Part shown: positions 6,520 through 11,621 of the stretch, piece by piece | Numbering within the stretch: position 1 is the first letter of the stretch | Layout of the letters: the number at the start of each line of letters is the position of its first letter | DNA from: an uncultured Christensenella sp. | GTDB taxonomy: Bacteria; Bacillota; Clostridia; Christensenellales; Borkfalkiaceae | Length of the DNA stretch: 11,621 nt | Assembly (NCBI GenBank): GCA_910585785.1 | Contig: CAJUEV010000007.1 | Location: 74,440 to 86,060 of the forward strand | Direction: 5' to 3' | Program-made: the position numbers and the translations under genes | Notes under the pieces: model-generated | Told to the model about the DNA's origin: nothing | The model's input: only the letters and a program-made list of their open reading frames with translations | Database searches by the model: none

Positions 6520-6524
6520 AAAAT
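6496..6524 (+). promoter_or_regulatory. Candidate promoter for typA (proximal, inside palindrome)
   Basis: TTGCTA (6496-6501), 17-base spacer, TAAAAT (6519-6524). The -35 and spacer fall within the inverted repeat at 6489-6519, which could then act as an operator. Predicted leader is about 27 nt. Weaker than the distal candidate; one or both may be used. Confidence 0.35.
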
Positions 6525-6557
6525 TTTACAGTAAATTTTTATAGGAACGTTAAAAAG

Positions 6558-8384
6558 ATGACAAGAAACGATTTAAGAAACGTTGCGATAATCGCGCACG
6601 TTGACCACGGCAAAACTACGCTTGTTGACGCTATGCTTAAACAAAGCCATACTTTCCGAGATAATCAGTCCGTAGAAGACAGGGTTATGGACAGCAACGA
6701 TTTGGAGCGCGAGCGCGGAATAACCATTCTCGCAAAAAATACTTCCATTCATTATAAGGGCGTAAAAATCAACGTTGTGGACACGCCGGGACACGCCGAT
6801 TTTTCCGGCGAGGTAGAGCGCGTAATGATGATGGTAAACGGCGTGCTTGTTTTGGTGGACGCGGCGGAAGGACCTATGCCGCAAACCCGCTTCGTTGTGC
6901 AAAAAGCGCTTGAAATGGGACATAGACTTATAATAGTAGTCAACAAAATCGACCGTCCCGACGCAAGACTTAACGAGGTTCAGGACGAAATTTTGGAACT
7001 TTTGCTTGAACTTGACGCCACCGACGACCAGCTTATGAGTCCCGTGGTATGGTGCTCGGGCAGGGACGGTACCGCAACTTTGGATTTAAACGAAAAGGGC
7101 AAAGATTTAACCCCGCTTTTCGAAACTATTTTGACGCATATTCAACCGATGGAAGCGGATACCGAAGGACCCGCGCAGGTGCTGGTTTCCTCAATAGACT
7201 ATAACGAATACGTCGGCAGAATCGGCATAGGCAGAATCGAACGCGGAGAAATAAAACAGGGACAAGCCGTAACGGTTTGCAATTACAACAACGTTCAACT
7301 TAAAAACAACGGTAAAATAGTAAACCTTTATCAGATAGAGGGGTTAAACCGCAGCGCTTGTGAAAGCGCCAAAGCGGGCGACATAATCTGTTTTTCGGGA
7401 CTTGAAAAAATTAATATAGGCGACACCGTGTGCTCTACCGATTACGTCGAGCCGCATAAATTCGTAAAAATTACCGAGCCTACCGTCGAAATGACTTTTT
7501 CGGTAAACGACAGCCCCTTTGCAGGCAAGGAAGGCAAACTTGTGACAACCCGCCACATCCGCGACAGGCTTTTCCGCGAATTGTTGAAGGACGTTTCGCT
7601 GCGCGTGGAAGAAACCGAATCCGCGGACAGTTACCGCGTTTGCGGCAGGGGCGAAATGCACCTTTCGATTTTAATTGAGAATATGCGCAGAGAGGGCTAC
7701 GAATTTCAGGTTTCAACTCCCCGCGTAATGTATAAGGATATCGACGGCGTAAAGCACGAGCCTATGGAAAGGCTTATTGTCGACGTGCCGGACGACGCCA
7801 CGGGCGCGGTTTTCCAGAGTATGGGCAACCGCAAGGGCGAACTTTTGCATATGAGCGCCATCGGCACAAGAACAAGGCTTGAATTTATTGTTCCCGCCCG
7901 CGGACTGTTCGGCTATAAATCCGAGTTTTTGACGTCCACAAAGGGCGAAGGCGTAATGAACAGCGTATTCTTTGAGTACCAGCCGTTCAAGGGCGAACTT
8001 TCACGCAGAAGCACGGGCTCGCTCGTCGCTTTCGAAACGGGCGACGCGGTAACGTACGGACTGTTCAACGCGCAGGGCCGCGGCACGCTGTTTATCGGCG
8101 CGGGAACGCCCGTTTACGAAGGAATGGTCATAGGCGAAAGTCCTAAAAGCGAGGACATAAACGTAAACGTTTGTAAAACCAAGCACCTTACAAACACGCG
8201 TTCAAGTTCTTCGGACGACGCGCTTCGTCTTATAACTCCCAAGAAGATGAGTTTGGAAGAATGTCTTGAATTTATCGCCGACGACGAACTTTTGGAAATT
8301 ACTCCCAAAAATATCCGCATAAGAAAGCGTATTTTAAACAGCGAACTCCGTGCAAAAGCGCGCGCAAAAGAGAAAAAAGCATAA
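6558..8384 (+). CDS. typA: Translational GTPase TypA/BipA
   Basis: Ribosome-associated GTPase of the EF-G/LepA group, involved in 50S assembly and growth under cold or other stress. G domain motifs: G1 AHVDHGKT (13-20), G2 RERGITI (51-57), G3 DTPGH (75-79) and G4 NKID (129-132). Domain II (from about 200), the EF-G-like domains III and V (VEETESADSYRVCGRGEMHL; later GYKSEFLTSTKGEG) and a lysine/arginine-rich TypA C-terminal domain follow. 608 residues is essentially the E. coli length (607). The ATG at 6558 has AGGAA ten bases upstream and starts directly before RNVAIIAHVDHGKT as in homologues. It appears to be a monocistronic unit, with promoters upstream and an intrinsic terminator just downstream. 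Confidence 0.97.
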   Translation: MTRNDLRNVAIIAHVDHGKTTLVDAMLKQSHTFRDNQSVEDRVMDSNDLERERGITILAKNTSIHYKGVKINVVDTPGHADFSGEVERVMMMVNGVLVLVDAAEGPMPQTRFVVQKALEMGHRLIIVVNKIDRPDARLNEVQDEILELLLELDATDDQLMSPVVWCSGRDGTATLDLNEKGKDLTPLFETILTHIQPMEADTEGPAQVLVSSIDYNEYVGRIGIGRIERGEIKQGQAVTVCNYNNVQLKNNGKIVNLYQIEGLNRSACESAKAGDIICFSGLEKINIGDTVCSTDYVEPHKFVKITEPTVEMTFSVNDSPFAGKEGKLVTTRHIRDRLFRELLKDVSLRVEETESADSYRVCGRGEMHLSILIENMRREGYEFQVSTPRVMYKDIDGVKHEPMERLIVDVPDDATGAVFQSMGNRKGELLHMSAIGTRTRLEFIVPARGLFGYKSEFLTSTKGEGVMNSVFFEYQPFKGELSRRSTGSLVAFETGDAVTYGLFNAQGRGTLFIGAGTPVYEGMVIGESPKSEDINVNVCKTKHLTNTRSSSSDDALRLITPKKMSLEECLEFIADDELLEITPKNIRIRKRILNSELRAKARAKEKKA

Positions 8385-8409
8385 AAAATTTTTTTTAATA
8401 ATATATTAT

Positions 8410-8436
8410 TACCACCCGCAAAGGGTGGTATTTTTT
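8410..8436 (+). terminator. Intrinsic terminator after typA
   Basis: TACCACCC (8410-8417) and GGGTGGTA (8423-8430) form an 8-bp GC-rich stem with loop GCAAA, followed at once by TTTTTT (8431-8436). It lies 25 nt after the typA stop. An AT-only palindrome, AATAATATATTATT (8397-8410), abuts it. It separates typA from the yabP cluster. Confidence 0.93.
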
Positions 8437-8483
8437 ATAGTCTGCGTCGGTAAAGAGCGCGGATAAACGTACGGGAGTTTTTT

Positions 8484-8735
8484 ATGGAAGATAACCACAA
8501 TTTAAGTATAGAACAATGCAAAAAAATTACCGCGTCCGCAATTTCAAGCGTGGACGCCTTTTCGGACAAACAGATTATTTTAAGTTATTCGGGCGGCAGA
8601 ATCGTAGTAAACGGCTCGGGTATGAAAATTGTAAACTTTTCAAAGACAAGCGGCGCTTTTTCCGCAACGGGCAGCATAACGGGCGTAAGATATATGCAAA
8701 AGGGCGGCAGCCTTCGTCAAAAACTATTCAAATAA
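8484..8735 (+). CDS. yabP: Sporulation protein YabP
   Basis: Small YabP/YqfC-family protein; in Bacillus yabP is expressed in the mother cell and is linked to spore assembly, with unknown biochemistry. The 83-residue product has the family pattern of alternating beta segments: VDAFSDKQIILSYSGGRIVVNGSGMKIVNF (23-52) then GAFSATGSITGVRYM (57-71), ending in a basic tail. It is slightly shorter than Bacillus YabP. GGGAG (8473-8477) precedes the ATG by 6 nt. Position directly before yabQ and divIC supports the call. I could not see a convincing SigE promoter in the short gap after the typA terminator. The yabN and yabO genes found upstream in Bacillus are not here. Confidence 0.85.
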   Translation: MEDNHNLSIEQCKKITASAISSVDAFSDKQIILSYSGGRIVVNGSGMKIVNFSKTSGAFSATGSITGVRYMQKGGSLRQKLFK

Positions 8736-8738
8736 AAT

Positions 8739-9245
8739 TTGCGCATTGATTTTTTTATGCAGTTTTTCATTTTTTTAACCTGTCTGTTTTGCGGGGTTAT
8801 CAGCGGAATCGTTTACGACGTTTTGTATATTGCAAGATGCATAGTTTGCGGCGTCAACAAGCGCGAATACACCGTCAAGGACAAAATTTTTATAATTTGT
8901 GCCGACCTGTTGTATTGTCTTATTTTTGCGACGGGGTTTATTTTCGTTTCGGTAATGTTCGACTTTACTTCGCTGCGGTTGTATATGCTTTTGGGCTGCG
9001 TAGTCGGGGCGTTGGTATATTTAAAAAGTTTTCACGCAATCGTTGCTTTTTTCGTAAAAAAAGTTTATAATACAATTGTAATCAAAAAAAAGAAAAGGGA
9101 GAAACCGCGTGGACGAACAAAAGAAAAACCGCATAGCAGCCGCGGTCACCGTAAACGTAATACTTTTAATTTTCTTTTTGGCGGTCGCCGCCGTTTACAC
9201 TCTGGCAGAAGCGGTGACAAAGATGAAGTACGCGAAGGAACTTAA
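8739..9245 (+). CDS. yabQ: Spore cortex biosynthesis protein YabQ
   Basis: Integral membrane protein needed for spore cortex formation, located in the outer forespore membrane in Bacillus. Three hydrophobic segments are visible (about 8-28, 49-72, 80-105), the first with the family-like QFFIFLTCLFCGVISGIVYD. TTG at 8739 is chosen because homologues carry several residues before the first QFF; ATG at 8757 would remove six. Neither has a ribosome binding site, and TTG starts 3 nt after the yabP stop, so coupling is likely. The tail after residue 115 is very basic and from residue 124 overlaps the divIC-like gene out of frame by 137 nt. An 8-A run at 9084-9091 may hide an indel; a shift there would end yabQ at TAG 9134-9136. 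The membrane part is secure, the C-terminus doubtful. Confidence 0.8.
   Translation: MRIDFFMQFFIFLTCLFCGVISGIVYDVLYIARCIVCGVNKREYTVKDKIFIICADLLYCLIFATGFIFVSVMFDFTSLRLYMLLGCVVGALVYLKSFHAIVAFFVKKVYNTIVIKKKKREKPRGRTKEKPHSSRGHRKRNTFNFLFGGRRRLHSGRSGDKDEVREGT
9043..9071 (+). promoter_or_regulatory. Internal SigA-type promoter for divIC
   Basis: TTGCTT (9043-9048), exactly 17-base spacer, perfect TATAAT (9066-9071), inside the 3' part of yabQ. Predicted start near 9078, about 31 nt before the divIC GTG and upstream of its AAGGGAG ribosome binding site (9095-9101). It would give the division gene vegetative expression separate from the sporulation genes before it. Confidence 0.6.
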
Positions 9246-9369
9246 AGAAGAAATTAAAAGGTACGAGCAGCTTACGGAAAACGAAGAAGATTATCTTGAA
9301 AAATTGCAGTCCGAAGAACATTTGCTGTATCTCGCTTTAAAAAACGGTTACGTTTACAAAAGCGAGTAA
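9109..9369 (+). CDS. divIC: DivIC/FtsB-like septum formation initiator
   Basis: Small bitopic division protein of the DivIC/FtsB family, expected to join FtsL and DivIB/FtsQ in the divisome. The 86-residue product has a short charged cytoplasmic N-terminus, one membrane span (about 11-33), a heptad-like charged helix (about 36-68, KELKEEIKRYEQLTENEEDY) and a C-terminal ALKNGYVYKSE that resembles the family's REKLGYVKPGE ending. Start GTG at 9109 is supported by AAGGGAG (9095-9101) 7 nt upstream. Position after yabP-yabQ is the Bacillus arrangement. It overlaps the yabQ reading frame by 137 nt. Sequence identity in this family is always low, so FtsL is a less likely alternative. Confidence 0.8.
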   Translation: MDEQKKNRIAAAVTVNVILLIFFLAVAAVYTLAEAVTKMKYAKELKEEIKRYEQLTENEEDYLEKLQSEEHLLYLALKNGYVYKSE

Positions 9370-9408
9370 TTTTCCGTTAGCGGAAAATATGTTCCGGTTA
9401 TGCAACCG
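9369..9408 (+). other. Two small tandem hairpins between divIC and ppx
   Basis: ATTTTCCG/CGGAAAAT (9369-9376 with 9381-9388, loop TTAG) begins at the last base of the divIC stop, followed by CGGTT/AACCG (9395-9399 with 9404-9408). Neither is followed immediately by a U-run. They may be weak attenuators or mRNA 3'-end stabilisers; no promoter is evident in this 59-base gap. Confidence 0.35.
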
Positions 9409-9428
9409 CAAGTTTAAAAGTTGTTTTT

Positions 9429-10292
9429 ATGAAAATCGCAGTTATTGACATTGGTTCCAATTCCGTCCGCCTTGCTATGGTTTCGGACGGAAAAACTATA
9501 TATAAGCGACTTGCCACCACGCGTTTGGGAGAAGGGCTTTCGGTGACGGGCAAACTTTCCGCGGAAGCTATAGCCCGCACGGTAACAGCCGTGGCAAATT
9601 TATCCGCCGAAGCGCAAAAGGACGGCGCGGACAAGGTTTACGCCTTCGCTACGGCGGCGGTGCGTTCGGCTCCGAACGGGTACGAGTTTGTCGAAAAACT
9701 TAAAAAAGACTGCGGAATACAGGCGGAAGTGCTTTCCGGCGAAACGGAAGCGAGGTGCGGAGTGCTGGGCGCGTTGCAAGGCAAGGACGGCGGAATAATA
9801 GACGTCGGCGGGGCAAGCACCGAAATAATATTGCAAAAAGGCGGAAAAACCGTTTATTCCGAAAGTATAGACATAGGCACTGTGCGGTTGCACGACCTTG
9901 CCGGGCGCGACCGCGAAAAACTTGAACGCGTTATAGAAGAAAAATTAAGCGCATACAAAAACATAAAAGCGCACGGCTCGGAATTTTGCGCGATAGGCGG
10001 CACCGCGACAAGACTTGCCGCCATAAAGCACGGTTTAAAAGAATACAACCCGCAAATAACTCACGGTACGGTTTTGACGACGGACTTACTTGAAAAGTAT
10101 TCTGACGCGTTGCTTACTATGCCTATCGAAGAAATTCGCGCCAATTCCATTTGTAAAAATTCTGCGGATATAGTCGGCGGGGGGTGTTTTCTTTTGTATT
10201 CGGTGGTAAAAAAACTTTGTTTAAGCAAAGTAACCGTTTCCGAAAGCGACAACCTTGAAGGATATCTGGCGCTTAAAGAGGGCAATATATGA
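9429..10292 (+). CDS. ppx: Ppx/GppA family phosphatase (exopolyphosphatase-like)
   Basis: ASKHA-fold phosphohydrolase that removes terminal phosphate from polyphosphate or converts pppGpp to ppGpp. Motifs: DIGSNSVRL (7-15), ATAAVRSAPN (74-83), LSGETEA (102-108, acidic catalytic region), DVGGASTEI (125-133, phosphate loop), GTVRL (150-154), GGTATRLAAI (190-199) and ADIVGGG (246-252), ending VSESDNLEGYLAL. At 287 residues it is the single-module form, lacking the HD-like C-terminal half of E. coli Ppx (about 510); such short forms occur widely in Bacillota. No clear Shine-Dalgarno precedes the ATG. Its stop overlaps the protease start by 4 nt, so the two are coupled. Ppx versus GppA activity cannot be decided from sequence. 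Confidence 0.88.
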   Translation: MKIAVIDIGSNSVRLAMVSDGKTIYKRLATTRLGEGLSVTGKLSAEAIARTVTAVANLSAEAQKDGADKVYAFATAAVRSAPNGYEFVEKLKKDCGIQAEVLSGETEARCGVLGALQGKDGGIIDVGGASTEIILQKGGKTVYSESIDIGTVRLHDLAGRDREKLERVIEEKLSAYKNIKAHGSEFCAIGGTATRLAAIKHGLKEYNPQITHGTVLTTDLLEKYSDALLTMPIEEIRANSICKNSADIVGGGCFLLYSVVKKLCLSKVTVSESDNLEGYLALKEGNI

Positions 10293-11020
10293 AGGCGCGC
10301 GTTATAAGTGTGTTGGCGTTAATTTTAGCGTTTGCCGTCATAATATACGGCTGTTACAGGGTATACTCTGAATATCAATTCTGGGTATTTTGCGTATATT
10401 TTGTTGCCGTAATATGCGGCGTTCCGCTTTGCAGCGTTTTGCACGAGGCGGGGCATATGCTTTTCGGCGCGTGCGTAAAAATAAAAGCAACCCCAAAATT
10501 TACGAGTTTGCGCAAATTTATGGGCGCGGCAAGTTGCGAAATAAAGCCTGAAACCGGCAAAAATTTAAAAGGTAAAATAATATTTACCGCTATCGGCGGA
10601 CTTTTCGTAAATTTTGTTTTTGTGGTTTTGGGGGTTATCGCGTTTTGCGTTCCCGCCGTGCCCGTCTATTTAAGCGCTTTCACGGGATTTTCGTTATATC
10701 TGTTTATTTTAAACGCGTTGCCGCTAGATTTGTATTACGGAAAGACGGACGGGCTTGTCATTTGCGAACTGATTAAAAACGAGGATACCGCAAAAGTTAT
10801 GATAGCGGTTTTGACAATTCAGGCGCAGGTTTTAAACGGCAAACCTTTTGAAAAATTGGACGAAAAACTGCTGTTTGACCTTCCGCAATTGCCCGAAGAC
10901 GACATAAACTTTATTTCGCTTACTCAACTCAGGTACGAGTATTTTAACGCCAGGGGCGATAGCGAGCAAGCCGAAAAATATTTGCGGCGCTTTGAAGAAC
11001 TTAAAAAGGAATATATGTAA
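10289..11020 (+). CDS. M50-type (site-2 protease-like) membrane metalloprotease
   Basis: Predicted intramembrane zinc protease. The HExxH motif is HEAGH (52-56) in the second hydrophobic stretch; GGLFVN (103-108) matches the conserved glycine/asparagine element, and LPLDLYYGKTDG (144-155) ends in the DG that supplies the third zinc ligand (D154). Hydrophobic segments lie at about 4-22, 31-58, 98-121 and 125-145; a soluble C-terminal part (about 185-243), with a helical LRYEYFNARGDSEQAEKYLRRFEEL stretch split by turns, follows and could be one TPR-like hairpin. AAGAGGG (10276-10282) sits 6 nt before ATG and the start overlaps the ppx stop. It is about 45 residues shorter than SpoIVFB and I see no CBS domain, so identity with that sporulation protease is not claimed. 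Substrate unknown. Confidence 0.75.
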   Translation: MKARVISVLALILAFAVIIYGCYRVYSEYQFWVFCVYFVAVICGVPLCSVLHEAGHMLFGACVKIKATPKFTSLRKFMGAASCEIKPETGKNLKGKIIFTAIGGLFVNFVFVVLGVIAFCVPAVPVYLSAFTGFSLYLFILNALPLDLYYGKTDGLVICELIKNEDTAKVMIAVLTIQAQVLNGKPFEKLDEKLLFDLPQLPEDDINFISLTQLRYEYFNARGDSEQAEKYLRRFEELKKEYM

Positions 11021-11068
11021 ATAAAACAGGGGAGACGGTAAAGCGCACTTCCCATAGGGAACAGACAT

Positions 11069-11158
11069 ACGATTATAAAAAGCTCTCAAACAAATTTGTT
11101 TGAGAGCTTTTAACTATACATTTTAATAACGCTAAATTGAAATTTAACTTATAATCGT
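11069..11158. repeat. 10-bp inverted repeat flanking the terminator
   Basis: ACGATTATAA (11069-11078) recurs exactly inverted as TTATAATCGT (11149-11158), nesting the 34-base palindrome between them. The right copy touches the stop codon of the minus-strand gene. It may extend the terminator into a larger cruciform or RNA structure, or be chance in AT-rich DNA. Confidence 0.4.
11078..11111. terminator. Bidirectional terminator, perfect 17-bp palindrome
   Basis: Bases 11078-11094 are the exact reverse complement of 11095-11111; the arm core is GCTCTCAAACAAA and both ends are A/T runs (AAAA left, TTTT right), giving U-tracts on both strands. It lies 57 nt after the protease stop and 46 nt beyond the stop of the convergent minus-strand gene, so it can end transcription from both sides. 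Confidence 0.9.
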
Positions 11159-11610
11159 TATTTGATTGCTATGTACAAATAGCAATGCGCTTTGCCGTCT
11201 TTGGTATATTCGGTGGGTACTGTGCTTTCGTAATCGATAGTAAATGCACGTTTAATTTCGCCGCTTGCGGTAAGTTGCCAAACTTTTGACCACGCTTTAT
11301 TTGCGCAATCGGTAATAGTTTCGCCGCTCTCGTCAATTTTTATGTATTTTCTTTGTGCGACCAATTCTTCCATTTTTGCAAAAAACGCGGCGGTTACGGT
11401 CATAACGGATAAGTTATATTTGCCTTTCTCATCGCTCTCGTAATCGCTGTATGACGATATAGGCGACAGACCTTTTACCGGTACACCGTTTTCTATAAAC
11501 TCAAGCGGAATTTTGCCCGTCATAATATCCGCCCAAAGTTCGTTGATTTTTGCCATTCCGCTCTCGGAATTGTCTGTGCGTATCGTTACGCTCTTTAATG
11601 AATACGACAT
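11158..11610 (-). CDS. Stand-alone effector-binding domain protein (GyrI/Cass2-like)
   Basis: 150-residue soluble protein resembling the small-molecule-binding domain found in AraC/MerR-type regulators and in stand-alone GyrI-like or integron Cass2 proteins. The signature-like parts are KINELWADIMTGKIP (21-35), YSDYESDEKGKYNL (54-67) and the C-terminal RAFTIDYEST (121-130) followed by CYLYIAIK (143-150), where the acidic residue in DYE often contacts the ligand. There is no DNA-binding domain, signal peptide or membrane span. The start is well supported by GGAG at the very end of the window (11621-11618 on the minus strand), 7 nt before ATG; the stop is TAA at 11160-11158. It is convergent with the protease gene and separated by a bidirectional terminator, so it belongs to a different unit. 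Ligand and role are unknown. Confidence 0.7.
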   Translation of the reverse strand: MSYSLKSVTIRTDNSESGMAKINELWADIMTGKIPLEFIENGVPVKGLSPISSYSDYESDEKGKYNLSVMTVTAAFFAKMEELVAQRKYIKIDESGETITDCANKAWSKVWQLTASGEIKRAFTIDYESTVPTEYTKDGKAHCYLYIAIK

Positions 11611-11621
11611 AATATTTCTCC

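Noticed and set aside
8437..8483. SigE or SigG promoter before yabP
   Set aside because: Expected from Bacillus biology, but no -10/-35 pair matching either consensus was found in the 47 bases after the typA terminator.
9081..9130. YabQ-DivIC fusion protein by +1 slip at the A8 run
   Set aside because: The frame does join without a stop, but divIC has its own strong ribosome binding site and promoter, and a fusion would add a fourth span with charged linker unlike either family.
9369..9388. Hairpin after divIC as an intrinsic terminator
   Set aside because: The stem is followed by TATGTTCC and not a U-run; kept only as a low-confidence structural note.
1..11621. CRISPR array, tRNA genes, insertion sequences, phage or defence modules
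   Set aside because: No direct-repeat array, cloverleaf, transposase or integrase signature was seen; the content is core housekeeping and sporulation genes.

Overview
The window looks like a chromosomal segment from an endospore-forming, probably uncultured Clostridia-type Bacillota. The grounds are the co-occurrence of CwlD, SigH, YabP and YabQ, the Bacillota-style orders mrnC-rlmB-sigH, dnaX-ybaB-recR and yabP-yabQ-divIC, and AT-rich intergenic DNA with AGGAGG-type ribosome binding sites. No genus can be named from sequence alone. The first 19 bases match the Illumina sequencing adapter, so the left edge is a contig end and not biology.

Layout. (1) 62-751, minus strand: cwlD, the spore-cortex muramoyl amidase, divergent from everything to its right; a short region between cwlD and mrnC carries promoter-like motifs for both strands. 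(2) 822-6372, plus strand: a tightly packed run of RNA-processing, sigma-factor and DNA-maintenance genes: mrnC (mini-RNase III), rlmB (rRNA 2'-O-methyltransferase), sigH (early sporulation/stationary-phase sigma), dnaX (clamp-loader tau), ybaB/ebfC, recR, and a divergent GpsA-family dehydrogenase. The gaps are short and rlmB/sigH overlap by 4 nt, so this is probably one long operon. dnaX contains an in-frame A AAA AAA heptamer whose -1 frame closes quickly, predicting a gamma-like short form of about 411 residues. (3) 6373-8436: an intergenic region with two possible promoters and a 12-bp hairpin, then typA/bipA and a clean intrinsic terminator. (4) 8484-11020: yabP, yabQ, a divIC-like division gene, a single-domain Ppx/GppA phosphatase and an M50-type membrane protease. 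divIC overlaps the annotated yabQ tail by 137 nt and has its own vegetative-looking promoter inside yabQ. (5) A perfect 17-bp-arm palindrome serves as a bidirectional terminator between the protease gene and a convergent minus-strand gene for a small stand-alone effector-binding (GyrI/Cass2-like) protein.

As a whole this is core genome: sporulation onset (SigH), forespore/mother-cell cortex functions (CwlD, YabP, YabQ), replication and recombination housekeeping, ribosome maturation (MrnC, RlmB, TypA) and septation (DivIC). I see no CRISPR array, transposase, phage module, tRNA or rRNA, and no gene-free stretch above 300 bases. The items most worth checking are the dnaX slippery site, the yabQ/divIC overlap with its internal promoter, the palindrome in the typA leader, and the unusual GpsA paralogue.
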